A stretch of DNA of 18,642 bases from Rhodobacter sp. (GCA_027482795.1 JAIXVS010000328.1:1-18642), one strand, 5' to 3'; shown: positions 1 to 7,261, counted from the first letter of the stretch. Notes: generated by a model not told the origin, from the sequence alone. Translations and numbers: made by a program.

Positions 1-51
1 CCAACCCCAGACTTAGAAGGTCCGTGCTCTATCCAGTTGAGCTACGGGGCC
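1..51 (-). tRNA. tRNA-Arg(UCU), 5' part only
   Basis: Read on the minus strand from position 51, the sequence gives a 7-nt acceptor arm (GGCCCCG, 51-45), the TA linker and a D-stem GCTC/GAGC. The anticodon stem is CGGAC/GTCTG with loop CTTCTAA, placing UCU at positions 34-36. That anticodon reads AGA/AGG arginine codons. The T-arm, the 3' acceptor strand and the CCA end lie beyond the left edge of the window, so the gene is cut by the window rather than broken. Confidence 0.93.
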
Positions 52-56
52 GTGAT

Positions 57-76
57 GCGGTTTTGCGTCAAACCGC
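57..76 (-). other. Hairpin between the GNAT gene and the tRNA
   Basis: GCGGTTT (57-63) and AAACCGC (70-76) form a perfect 7-bp stem with a 6-nt loop. It lies just past the stop codon of the acetyltransferase gene and just before the tRNA 5' end, all read on the minus strand. No U-tract follows, so it is not a classical intrinsic terminator. It could be a processing or pausing element; its function is not known. Confidence 0.4.
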
Positions 77-80
77 GCGT

Positions 81-539
81 TTAGGCAAGATGCAGGGTCA
101 TATAGAGCGAATTGGGATCAAGGGAATATCCCTCAAACGGGGGGCATTCGGTGAAACCCGCCTTTTCATACAGCCGCCGCGCTGGGGTAAACATCGCCTG
201 CGTGCCCGTTTCCAGCGACAGGCGTGCAAAGCCTGATGCGCGGGCGGCATCAACCAGATGATCCAGCATCGCCTTTGACAGACCCTTGCCGCGATGCTCG
301 GCCAAAACATGCATGGATTTCACTTCCGCATGGCCCGCGTCAATTTCCTTAATCGCGCCCATCGCTACAGCCTGCCCATCAATCCGCCCCACAAAAAACT
401 GTACCGCAGGCACGGCCAGCTGCCCTGCGTCCATCATGTGAATGCTTTCGGGCGGGGTATCGGCGTGCATATCGGCGGTGTGGCGCGCCATCAGCAGCGT
501 CAGATCTGCGCCCAGCGGGCTTTCGCGGCCAATCAGCAC
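81..539 (-). CDS. GNAT-family N-acetyltransferase
   Basis: Predicted cytoplasmic acetyl-CoA-dependent N-acetyltransferase of about 152 residues, the usual length for a single GNAT domain. The acetyl-CoA pyrophosphate-binding loop is visible as EHRGKGLSKA (residues about 81-90). A beta-strand LSLETG (about 107-112) and the C-terminal signature ARRLYEKAGF (about 120-129) are typical of small-molecule or amino-acid GNATs of the YsnE type. The substrate cannot be told. I chose the GTG at 539 because it follows the upstream gene's TAA (543-541) by one base, implying translational coupling. An ATG at 587 would add 16 residues rich in R and G that overlap the upstream gene. It is probably co-transcribed with the NDUFS4-like gene. 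Confidence 0.85.
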   Translation of the reverse strand: MLIGRESPLGADLTLLMARHTADMHADTPPESIHMMDAGQLAVPAVQFFVGRIDGQAVAMGAIKEIDAGHAEVKSMHVLAEHRGKGLSKAMLDHLVDAARASGFARLSLETGTQAMFTPARRLYEKAGFTECPPFEGYSLDPNSLYMTLHLA

Positions 540-540
540 G

Positions 541-852
541 TTAATGCGTCCACGCCCCGCGCCGCGCGGTGGCAAAATTTTCGCCATAGCCGCCCGCGCG
601 GATAACGGGCTTGCGCGGCTTAGGATCGGTTACATCCACTTCGATGCCCTTGGCCGCAGCATAGGCCAAAGCGGCCTCTTTGCTGTCAAAGCGCAGCTTT
701 ACCTGGGCCTGAGTATCTGCGCTGGATGTCCACTGCATCAGCGGGTCTACCTCGCGCGCAGAGGCAGGTGCAAATTCCAGCACCCAGCCCTTGGCCTTGG
801 CGGTGCCCGATTGCATGGCGGTTTTTGCAGGCTGATAAATACGCGCGCGCAT
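541..852 (-). CDS. NDUFS4-like ETC complex I accessory subunit
   Basis: A 103-residue protein resembling the short alphaproteobacterial homologues of NDUFS4, the 18-kDa accessory subunit of mitochondrial complex I. It begins MRARIYQPAKTAMQSG and continues with a W-V-L-E-F strand. A central segment M-Q-W-T-S-S-x-D-T precedes 'VKLRFDSKEAALAYAAAKGIEV', which resembles the family signature, and the C-terminus is a basic tail. In this family it is expected to bind peripherally to NADH:quinone oxidoreductase on the cytoplasmic side. The ATG at 852 has a good ribosome site (AAGGGG, about 7 nt upstream). The open frame extends to 1083 but the extension is non-conserved-looking leader sequence. The nuo operon is not in the window; the gene heads a two-gene unit with the GNAT gene. 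Confidence 0.88.
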   Translation of the reverse strand: MRARIYQPAKTAMQSGTAKAKGWVLEFAPASAREVDPLMQWTSSADTQAQVKLRFDSKEAALAYAAAKGIEVDVTDPKPRKPVIRAGGYGENFATARRGAWTH

Positions 853-877
853 GGTTTTCCCCTTTTGCTGTAAGGGC

Positions 878-906
878 GTTATTGAAAAAATTGCCAGAAA
901 ATGCAA
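878..906 (-). promoter_or_regulatory. Candidate sigma70 promoter for the NDUFS4-like gene
   Basis: On the minus strand, TTGCAT (906-901) and AATAAC (883-878) are separated by 17 bp. Each matches the -35/-10 consensus at 4 of 6 positions. Transcription would start near 871, giving a leader of about 20 nt that contains the ribosome site. This was found by eye only. Confidence 0.4.
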
Positions 907-951
907 GTCCAGTTTCAAAACCACCCTAACAAGGCAACGGGCGGCGAAGGT

Positions 952-1008
952 GCTGTCGACCCACCACGGGGAGTGTGGGTGGGGTGGGTGGTGCGGTAGG
1001 CCGACAGC
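952..1008 (+). other. G-quadruplex motif inside a 7-bp inverted repeat
   Basis: GCTGTCG (952-958) and CGACAGC (1002-1008) are perfect inverted repeats. Between them the plus strand carries four G-runs at 968-971, 977-979, 981-984 and 986-988, with loops of 5, 1 and 1 nt. That is a canonical and compact quadruplex pattern. It lies between two divergent genes, about 110 nt upstream of the NDUFS4-like start and well upstream of the uvrB promoter. No coding potential is apparent here. Confidence 0.6.
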
Positions 1009-1118
1009 GGTTCTACTGCTTGCCCCTGCAATCTGCCCCACGATGTGCAGCCATGCAACCAAAAAGAGCAGAATGAAATTCAATTATTCGTTAAAATTGA
1101 AAAGCATTTCTTCAGTCT

Positions 1119-1147
1119 TTGTCAGCAGGTGTTAAATCCACGTTAAT
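1119..1147 (+). promoter_or_regulatory. Candidate sigma70 promoter of uvrB
   Basis: TTGTCA (1119-1124, 5/6 to consensus) and GTTAAT (1142-1147, 4/6) are separated by 17 bp. The predicted start is near 1154, giving a leader of about 47 nt before the uvrB ATG. The -10 hexamer overlaps the right half of the TTAA-N7-TTAA box. The LexA-type box falls just downstream of the predicted start. Confidence 0.45.
1132..1146 (+). promoter_or_regulatory. Perfect CtrA-type box (TTAA-N7-TTAA)
   Basis: TTAA at 1132-1135 and TTAA at 1143-1146 are separated by exactly 7 nt, the consensus for the alphaproteobacterial cell-cycle regulator CtrA. The site occupies the spacer and -10 of the predicted uvrB promoter, so binding there would be expected to repress. 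By chance such a match is expected less than once in a window of this size and composition (rough estimate). Confidence 0.45.
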
Positions 1148-1161
1148 CGCCCCTTCCCCGT

Positions 1162-1176
1162 GAACAAAAACAGAAT
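1162..1176 (+). promoter_or_regulatory. LexA-type SOS box (GAAC-N7-GAAT)
   Basis: GAAC (1162-1165), 7 nt, then GAAT (1173-1176) matches 7 of 8 fixed bases of the direct-repeat SOS box GAAC-N7-GAAC / GTTC-N7-GTTC known for Rhodobacter and other alphaproteobacteria. It lies 25 nt before the uvrB ATG. UvrB is a classic SOS gene, so position and target fit. Confidence 0.6.
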
Positions 1177-1200
1177 AGATTACCCCTGAAGGGAATCATC

Positions 1201-3381
1201 ATGCCCCATAACAACATCAACGCCCTAACAGACCGCCCCGAAGTCCTGACCCGCCCAAAGCTAGAGGGTGGAAAGCGGTTTGTGCTGAAAACCCAGTTTC
1301 AGGCGGCAGGCGACCAGCCCACCGCCATTAAAGAACTGTCCAGCGGCGTCTTGCATGGCGAAATGAACCAAGTGTTGCTGGGGGCCACGGGCACGGGCAA
1401 AACATTCACCATGGCCCGCGTGATCGAAGAAACGCAGCGCCCCGCCATTATTCTGGCCCCCAACAAAACCCTTGCTGCCCAGCTATACGCTGAATTCAAA
1501 GGGTTTTTTCCCGATAATGCGGTGGAATATTTCGTTTCCTACTACGACTATTACCAACCCGAAGCCTATGTTGCCCGCACTGATACCTTTATCGAAAAGG
1601 AATCCCAGATAAACGAGCAGATCGACCGTATGCGCCATTCGGCCACGCGGGCGCTGCTGGAACGTGATGATGTGATTATCGTGGCGTCAGTTTCGTGCAT
1701 CTACGGCATTGGGTCGGTGGAAACCTATTCCGCGATGACGCAGGATTTGGTTGTTGGCCAATCTTATGACCAGCGCCAAGTGCTCGCTGAACTGGTGGCC
1801 CAAGCCTATAAACGCAACGAGGCAGGCTTTCAGCGCGGCAATTTTCGGGTGCGCGGGGATAGTTTGGAAATCTGGCCCGCCCACCTTGAAGATGTGGCTT
1901 GGCGGTTTTCGTTCTTTGGCGAAGAGCTTGAATCTATTACCGAATTTGATCCCCTTACAGGGGCAAAGACGGGCAGCTTTGACCAAATTCGCATCTATGC
2001 CAATTCGCATTACGTCACGCCGCGCCCCACCATTCAGCAGGCCATTCAAGGCATCAAAAAAGAACTGCGCCAGACGCTGGATTTGATGGTTGCCAGCGGT
2101 AAACTGCTAGAGGCGCAGCGGCTGGAACAGCGCACCTCCTTTGATCTGGAAATGCTAGAGGCGACAGGCGTTTGCAACGGGATCGAGAACTATTCCCGCT
2201 ATCTGACAGGCCGCGCGCCGGGCGAGCCGCCACCCACGTTGTTTGAATTCATCCCCGACAATGCCATTGTTTTTGCAGACGAATCCCATGTGTCTGTGCC
2301 GCAAATTGGGGCCATGTATAAGGGCGACTTCCGCCGCAAAATGACGCTGGCCGAACACGGGTTCCGCCTGCCGTCTTGTATGGACAACCGCCCGCTGAAA
2401 TTTGAAGAATGGGATGCAATGCGCACCCAAACCGTGTTCGTCTCCGCCACCCCCGCGAAGTGGGAGTTGGAACAAACAGGCGGTGTGTTTACCGAACAGG
2501 TCATCCGCCCCACGGGCCTGATTGACCCCGCCATTGAAATTCGCCCCGTCGAGATGCAAGTCGATGATTTACTGGACGAAATTCGCCACGTCGCCGCCGC
2601 TGGCCTGCGCGTTTTGGTCACCACTTTGACCAAGCGTATGGCCGAAGATTTGACCGAATATTTCCACGAACAGGGCATCCGCATTCGCTATATGCACAGC
2701 GATATTGATACGATCGAACGCATTGAAATCCTGCGCGATTTGCGGCTGGGGGCGTTTGATGTGCTGGTCGGCATCAACCTTTTGCGCGAAGGTTTGGACA
2801 TTCCCGAATGCGGGTTGGTGGCAATTCTGGATGCAGATAAAGAAGGCTTCTTGCGGTCTGAAACATCGCTGATCCAAACCATCGGCCGCGCTGCGCGTAA
2901 CGCCGATGGGCGAGTGATTATGTATGCCGACCGTATCACAGGCAGTATGGAACGCGCGATAGGCGAGACAACCCGTAGGCGCGATAAACAGATTGCCTAC
3001 AACACCTTGCACGGCATCACCCCCACCACGATTCGCAAAAATGTCGATGATGTTCTGCACAATATGTGGCAGGGCGACACGGATCAGGCGCGCATCACCG
3101 CCAAGGTGGATAAGCCGATGATCGGCAGCAATCTGGCCGCCCATCTGGACGCGCTGCGCATCAAAATGCGCAAAGCTGCCGAGAATTTGGAATTTGAAGA
3201 AGCCGCCCGTCTGCGGGATGAGGTGAAGCGGCTAGAGGCGGTCGAACTTGCCATCGCAGACGATCCGCTGGCGCGGCAATCCGTGATTGAAGAGGCGGTT
3301 GAGGAAGCGGTTGCCATGGCAGGGCGCAGCACCGCAGGGCGGGCGGGGCAACGGGGCGGTAAGGCGCGCAGGCGGCGTTAG
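1201..3381 (+). CDS. uvrB: UvrABC excinuclease subunit B
   Basis: The 726-residue damage-verification helicase of nucleotide excision repair. It is loaded by UvrA, opens DNA at a lesion and recruits UvrC. Visible features are Walker A GATGTGKT (61-68), the beta-hairpin segment YYDYYQPEAYV (114-124) that inserts between the strands, and DESH (360-363). The helicase motif QTIGRAARN is at 558-566, and a C-terminal UVR domain for UvrC contact lies at about 647-682 (NLEFEEAARLRDEVKRLE). The tail is unusually basic (ends K-A-R-R-R-R). Length is somewhat above the about 670 of E. coli because of a N-terminal extension of about 25 residues and this tail. The ATG at 1201 is preceded by GAAGGGA. It is monocistronic, with an upstream LexA-type box suggesting SOS control. 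Confidence 0.97.
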   Translation: MPHNNINALTDRPEVLTRPKLEGGKRFVLKTQFQAAGDQPTAIKELSSGVLHGEMNQVLLGATGTGKTFTMARVIEETQRPAIILAPNKTLAAQLYAEFKGFFPDNAVEYFVSYYDYYQPEAYVARTDTFIEKESQINEQIDRMRHSATRALLERDDVIIVASVSCIYGIGSVETYSAMTQDLVVGQSYDQRQVLAELVAQAYKRNEAGFQRGNFRVRGDSLEIWPAHLEDVAWRFSFFGEELESITEFDPLTGAKTGSFDQIRIYANSHYVTPRPTIQQAIQGIKKELRQTLDLMVASGKLLEAQRLEQRTSFDLEMLEATGVCNGIENYSRYLTGRAPGEPPPTLFEFIPDNAIVFADESHVSVPQIGAMYKGDFRRKMTLAEHGFRLPSCMDNRPLKFEEWDAMRTQTVFVSATPAKWELEQTGGVFTEQVIRPTGLIDPAIEIRPVEMQVDDLLDEIRHVAAAGLRVLVTTLTKRMAEDLTEYFHEQGIRIRYMHSDIDTIERIEILRDLRLGAFDVLVGINLLREGLDIPECGLVAILDADKEGFLRSETSLIQTIGRAARNADGRVIMYADRITGSMERAIGETTRRRDKQIAYNTLHGITPTTIRKNVDDVLHNMWQGDTDQARITAKVDKPMIGSNLAAHLDALRIKMRKAAENLEFEEAARLRDEVKRLEAVELAIADDPLARQSVIEEAVEEAVAMAGRSTAGRAGQRGGKARRRR

Positions 3382-3390
3382 TCAAATTAT

Positions 3391-3405
3391 TTCGCAGCGT
3401 GCGAA
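3391..3405. other. Small hairpin between convergent uvrB and the nuclease gene
   Basis: TTCGCA-GCG-TGCGAA is a perfect 6-bp stem with a 3-nt loop in the 52-bp gap between two convergent genes. It has no U-run on either strand. It may help end transcription in both directions, but the case is weak. Confidence 0.35.
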
Positions 3406-3433
3406 TACACATCCATTGCCCTATTGATAACGA

Positions 3434-4729
3434 CTAAATTGCCCATTCAGGCAACGCGCCTGCTTCCTTGAGACGTTGACGCTCAAACGGGTCGAGCGCT
3501 TCTGGCAGTAGTCTACGCAGAAGCTGCCATTCAGGCGAGATTTCACTTACTTGCTCGACATCAGCAAACTTGCCTTGGCCGCTGATTGTTCGTCGGAGGT
3601 TTGATCCAACTGTGTCTTCTAGCAAGGCGCGCTGCGATGTATTTTCGATCAAGGTCATCAACAACTTCGCATACGGGGCCAAAGATCCTGTATTCTGGTA
3701 AGTATTAATCATGCCTTTTATGTTTTCGTGATCGCTCGCGAAGTTTTGGGGCCTGCCTGCCGCCGTTTCCATAATGGAGAAGGCAGCTGCAATCAGTCTA
3801 TCAACATGCAAACGATTCTTGAACGACGTTAGCTCGTCGATCGGAAGCCTATTCGAGTGATGATCCCAATCTTTGAGCGCCTCGAAATACGGTAGCCGCC
3901 GCGCAGCGATCTGATCAAGCAGCGGCATTATTAGACGATCCTCAACAAAGGGACGGCGAGAGTCAGGGAATTTTAGCGCGTCGAAACGGATAAGGATTGG
4001 TTCATCGTAACCTTCACCATTCGACATGAAACAGGTCAGCACAAGTGTTTGCAACCTTCGCGATTCTGCGACGGCGGCTTGATCGAGGACGAAGGCATTC
4101 CCACGGTGCCGATGCACAACGTCCGAGACGGCCTGCGGCACGCGGGCGGGATCGAAAGAGGACAACACCCATAGCAACGGGATTCCCTCGCGCTCGTAGT
4201 GAATACACCGCTGCGAAACCTCCGTCTGAAAGGTATGTGACATTTGGTATTCAACCGCGAATTGGCCGAACACGCGCCAATTGACAAGCACATCTGGATA
4301 GCGGCCATATTCGTTTTCTGTGGGCGCGCGATATTCATCGACCTTCGTGCCCTCGCAGCGCTCATCCAGCCCGCAAAGCTCGGCTATCAACTCGCACATG
4401 CGCCGATGCGCCTCAGACTCTTGCTGTCCGTGATACTGCGCTGCCCGCGCATCATTTGGGTGCATGTTCTTGCCCGAATACCATGGGCAGCGCGTATCAG
4501 AACCTTGGTAATGCGCGAACAGCGGGCGACCTTGGGCTGTAGTGATATAAACCTCGCCGTTGCAAGCAATGCAACGAGCCACCATGCCCAGTTTACCGTG
4601 CCTGTGATCCGTGATGCCAGCTCGCAAGGTCTCCCAGCCATCGCGAGGCATCACGAGAAGCTCTCGTGCAGTTAAAGGCCCAAGTTTTTCGAATATGACT
4701 TCTTCAATAATTCGGCGCGGCTGTTTCAT
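3434..4729 (-). CDS. CoiA-like protein with probable PD-(D/E)XK nuclease domain
   Basis: A 431-residue protein of uncertain role. The N-terminus has a Cys/His cluster (C53-x2-C56, then F-A-H73 and C81-P-W), as in CoiA-like proteins. It is followed by a likely restriction-fold core: E104/E106 with H108 in a helix, R-Y-P-D146-V-L-V, and V-E160-Y-Q162-M-S-H. This D...E-x-Q arrangement is a recognised variant of the PD-(D/E)XK active site. The remaining 240 residues (W-V-L-S-S-F-D-P onward) I do not recognise. CoiA family members are linked to competence or are found as accessory nucleases; that is family knowledge, not proof of function. Codon choice looks less biased than its neighbours (more CGA, TTG, ATA-type codons), suggesting transfer. 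The ATG lies 10 nt after the NfeD gene, with GGGAAG close upstream. Confidence 0.6.
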   Translation of the reverse strand: MKQPRRIIEEVIFEKLGPLTARELLVMPRDGWETLRAGITDHRHGKLGMVARCIACNGEVYITTAQGRPLFAHYQGSDTRCPWYSGKNMHPNDARAAQYHGQQESEAHRRMCELIAELCGLDERCEGTKVDEYRAPTENEYGRYPDVLVNWRVFGQFAVEYQMSHTFQTEVSQRCIHYEREGIPLLWVLSSFDPARVPQAVSDVVHRHRGNAFVLDQAAVAESRRLQTLVLTCFMSNGEGYDEPILIRFDALKFPDSRRPFVEDRLIMPLLDQIAARRLPYFEALKDWDHHSNRLPIDELTSFKNRLHVDRLIAAAFSIMETAAGRPQNFASDHENIKGMINTYQNTGSLAPYAKLLMTLIENTSQRALLEDTVGSNLRRTISGQGKFADVEQVSEISPEWQLLRRLLPEALDPFERQRLKEAGALPEWAI

Positions 4730-4739
4730 CTTCCCATGT

Positions 4740-5009
4740 CTAATTATCGTTCACATCCCGATCCCACAGCTTCACTTGCCCGTTCACGCGGCCAAAGGCG
4801 CGTTTCAGGATTAACCACGCGATAAAGGACAGCACGGCAAAAATCAGCAGCAGCAGTGGAAAGCTGGCGGTGATGCCAAGCGCCACCACAAGCCCAGTGA
4901 CCACCGCACCAATGGCAAAGCCAAGGAAAATAAATCCTGGTGCCAGCACTTCCAATACGCCCAGCGCGAATCCTGCGACCATCCAAACCCACCAAACGCC
5001 CCACATCAT
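4740..5009 (-). CDS. Short NfeD-family membrane protein
   Basis: An 89-residue protein with an N-terminal hydrophobic block (VWMVAGFALGVLEVLAPGFIFLG) and a second one (FPLLLLIFAVLSFIAWLIL). This is the transmembrane part of the NfeD family. NfeD proteins pair with SPFH/Band 7 proteins and are thought to organise membrane microdomains. The C-terminal OB-fold of full-length NfeD (about 150 residues) is absent. The ending GQVKLWDRDVND looks like a natural terminus of the short forms rather than an abrupt break. The start overlaps the SPFH stop by 4 nt (ATGA), so the two are translationally coupled. Confidence 0.83.
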   Translation of the reverse strand: MMWGVWWVWMVAGFALGVLEVLAPGFIFLGFAIGAVVTGLVVALGITASFPLLLLIFAVLSFIAWLILKRAFGRVNGQVKLWDRDVNDN

Positions 5010-5887
5010 CCGCGTCCTTTCAACATTTTGAATGCATCGCCAAAGGCTTCAAGGGCTTGGGCAGGAACGATAATTGTTTGCTTGCCCGCGCCTTGGCCGA
5101 CCAGCGTCAGCGCCTCGACCTGCTTTAGCGCCACTTGATATTGCGCGGCCTCTAGCCCGTTTTCGGCAATTGCGCCTGCAATCACGCCCGTGGCATAAGC
5201 CTCGGCATCGGCCAGCACGCGGCGGGCTTTGGCAGATTGTTCTGCGGCGTATAGTTCAGCATCGGCGTTCAACTCGACACTACGCTTTTTCCCTTCTGCT
5301 TCAGTCACTTGCGCGCGGCGGGCACGTTCGGCGTTCAGCTGTTGCAGCATGGCGTGGCGGGTGGCATCGTCTAGGGCGACATCCAAAATCTCGGCCCGCG
5401 TCACCTCGATCCCCCAATCTTCGACCATCTCGCGCACATGGGTGCGAATGTTCGCGGTCAGCTCGTTGCGGTTCGATTGTACCTGATCCAATTCCATCTT
5501 ACCGATTTCACTGCGCACAATGCCTGCCACAGTGGTTGCAATGGCGGCATCCACATCGCGAATACGGTAGACGGTTTTTTCAGGTTCAGGGATACGGTAA
5601 AACACCGAAGATTCCACTTTGACCAAGACGTTATCGGTGGTGATCGCATCTTGATGCGCGGTAGGAAGTTGGCGTTCCAGAATGGAAACGCGGTGCGCAA
5701 CCACGTCGATATAGGGCACGATAAAGTTAATGCCTGGCCCCAGCACCGCGCGCAGGCGGCCAAAGCGTTCGATCACGTATTTCTGGCTTTGCGGCACGAT
5801 TCGCACCGCTTTGCTGATGGAAACGATCACAAAGATCGCCAACACCAAATAAACCGCATTCGCGCCTAGAAAATCAGTAACTTCCAT
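5006..5887 (-). CDS. SPFH/Band 7 (QmcA/paraslipin-type) membrane protein
   Basis: A 293-residue stomatin-like protein anchored by one N-terminal transmembrane helix (about residues 8-25). The SPFH domain runs from V-P-Q-S-Q-K-Y-V-I-E-R-F-G through the segment ending DVALDDATRHAM. It is followed by an alanine/glutamate-rich coiled coil (about 180-235, ERARRAQVTEAEGKKRSVEL onward) and a C-terminal tail. Relatives assemble into membrane rings or cages and often partner FtsH proteases or NfeD proteins, and the NfeD gene follows directly with a 4-nt overlap. I chose the ATG at 5887 because AAAGGGGG sits just upstream and the hydrophobic helix begins there. The frame opens 15 codons earlier, but that part is not membrane-like. 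Confidence 0.93.
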   Translation of the reverse strand: MEVTDFLGANAVYLVLAIFVIVSISKAVRIVPQSQKYVIERFGRLRAVLGPGINFIVPYIDVVAHRVSILERQLPTAHQDAITTDNVLVKVESSVFYRIPEPEKTVYRIRDVDAAIATTVAGIVRSEIGKMELDQVQSNRNELTANIRTHVREMVEDWGIEVTRAEILDVALDDATRHAMLQQLNAERARRAQVTEAEGKKRSVELNADAELYAAEQSAKARRVLADAEAYATGVIAGAIAENGLEAAQYQVALKQVEALTLVGQGAGKQTIIVPAQALEAFGDAFKMLKGRG

Positions 5888-5944
5888 GATGCCCCCTTTG
5901 TTGCCGTTAAAGTGGGGGCTGGGGGGCCGCATGTCAATGCGCGG

Positions 5945-7189
5945 TTAGCTGTCTGTGGCCTGCCCAGCGCGCCCAACTGCACCCTGAAACCAATCGACAA
6001 TTGCCTGCCGTTCGGCAGGTTCCATATAGGTCAGGTTGGCGGGCGGCATGGCATGGCTTAGGCCTGCCTGAAGGTAAATGCGCCGCGCATCGGCGGCAAT
6101 TTGTGCGGGGGTTTCCAACACCACGCCTTTGGGCGCCCAAGGGATGCCATCCCAAACGGGCTGGGCCGCATGGCACATGCTGCACCGCCCCTGCACAATG
6201 CTGACCACATCGTCAAAGCCGCTGGCGCTGGCATAGGTCAGTGCGGTGCCGTTCAGCGCAGCATCTTCGGCCATATGGCGCTGCGGCGCGGTGGACAGCC
6301 ATGCGATCAGCAGGAACAAAACGGCGGTAACAAACCACGTCCAATGCGGGTTGCCTTTGCGGGCGTGGCGGGTGTTGAACCAATGGCGGATGGTCACACC
6401 CATCAGGAAAATCAGGGACGCGATGATCCAGTTATACTGGGTCGCAAATACCAATGGGTAGTGGTTAGACAGCATCAAGAACACTACAGGCAGTGTCAGG
6501 TAATTGTTGTGTGTGCTGCGCTGTTTGGCAATTTTGCCGTATTTTGGGTCTGGCTTGCGGCCAGCCTTCAGATCGGCCACCACAATGCGCTGGTTGGGCA
6601 TGATGATGAAAAACACATTCGCCGACATGATCGTGGCGGTAAACGCGCCCAAATGAAGCAGCGCCGCGCGGCCCGAAAACACCTGCGTATAGCCCCACGC
6701 CATAGCGACCAACAGCGCAAACAGCGCCACCATCAGCAGGGATTGATCAGCATTCACAAAGGCGCGGCACAGGGTGTTATAGGCGAGCCAGCCAAAGGCA
6801 AGGCTGGCCAAAGATATGGCAATCGCCTGCGCCTGTGTCAGTTCCATCACGGCGGGATCGATCAGGTAAAGGTCTGATCCCAAATAATAAACCAGCACCA
6901 GCATGGCAAAGCCTGTCAGCCACGTGGAATAGCTTTCCCATTTAAACCACACCAGATGGTCGGGCATGGACGCAGGCGCAACAAGGTATTTTTGCACGTG
7001 ATAAAACCCGCCACCATGCACCTGCCATTCTTCGCCATCGGCACCCGAGGCAAGGTTGCGGTCGCGGTGCAGGCCAAGGTCTAGCGCGATGAAATAGAAC
7101 GACGATCCGATCCACGCGATGGCGGTGATGACATGCAGCCAGCGCACACCAATTTCCACCCATTCCCACATTACGATCCAGTCATACAT
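5945..7189 (-). CDS. puuD: Urate hydroxylase PuuD with fused cytochrome c domain
   Basis: A 414-residue integral membrane protein that oxidises urate toward 5-hydroxyisourate in purine catabolism, passing electrons to the respiratory chain rather than to oxygen. The N-terminal part (about 1-300) has several transmembrane helices (for example WLHVITAIAWIGSSFYFIAL and GFAMLVLVYYLG) and matches the DUF989-type membrane domain. The C-terminal periplasmic part is a cytochrome c domain, with the haem motif CSMCH at 336-340 and a likely distal Met381 in HAMPPAN. AGGAGG sits 6 nt before the ATG. No other purine-degradation gene (uraD, pucL, allantoinase) is in the window. A LysR-type regulator is divergent and probably controls it. 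Confidence 0.92.
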   Translation of the reverse strand: MYDWIVMWEWVEIGVRWLHVITAIAWIGSSFYFIALDLGLHRDRNLASGADGEEWQVHGGGFYHVQKYLVAPASMPDHLVWFKWESYSTWLTGFAMLVLVYYLGSDLYLIDPAVMELTQAQAIAISLASLAFGWLAYNTLCRAFVNADQSLLMVALFALLVAMAWGYTQVFSGRAALLHLGAFTATIMSANVFFIIMPNQRIVVADLKAGRKPDPKYGKIAKQRSTHNNYLTLPVVFLMLSNHYPLVFATQYNWIIASLIFLMGVTIRHWFNTRHARKGNPHWTWFVTAVLFLLIAWLSTAPQRHMAEDAALNGTALTYASASGFDDVVSIVQGRCSMCHAAQPVWDGIPWAPKGVVLETPAQIAADARRIYLQAGLSHAMPPANLTYMEPAERQAIVDWFQGAVGRAGQATDS

Positions 7190-7212
7190 TGCCAGCCTCC
7201 TGTTTTTGGCAG

Positions 7213-7240
7213 GCTATACTGGACAGCGCCCCCGTGTTAA
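7213..7240 (-). promoter_or_regulatory. Candidate puuD promoter
   Basis: On the minus strand, TTAACA (7240-7235, 5/6 to -35) and TATAGC (7218-7213, 4/6 to -10) are 16 bp apart. The predicted start is near 7206, leaving a short leader that carries the AGGAGG ribosome site. This was located by eye. Confidence 0.4.
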
Positions 7241-7261
7241 TGCTGAAATGGCGCAGAATAC

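Noticed and set aside
2155..3144. Several minus-strand open frames inside uvrB
   Set aside because: They lie opposite conserved helicase motifs and overlap one another in different frames, as expected for shadows.
4244..4675. Plus-strand open frame of 143 codons opposite the CoiA-like gene
   Set aside because: The minus-strand product has an ordered Cys/His cluster and nuclease-like motifs; the plus-strand one shows nothing.
5904..5929. G-rich stretch upstream of the SPFH gene as a quadruplex
   Set aside because: It has only two long G-runs (GGGGG and GGGGGG) and does not meet the four-run pattern without splitting them.
5888..5932. Upstream 15-codon extension of the SPFH gene
   Set aside because: It is not hydrophobic, lacks a ribosome site, and the ATG at 5887 has AAAGGGGG just ahead of it and begins the membrane helix.
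6101..6877. Plus-strand open frame of 258 codons inside puuD
   Set aside because: Antisense shadow of a clearly coding membrane protein; the product is rich in His, Gln and Arg with no domain.
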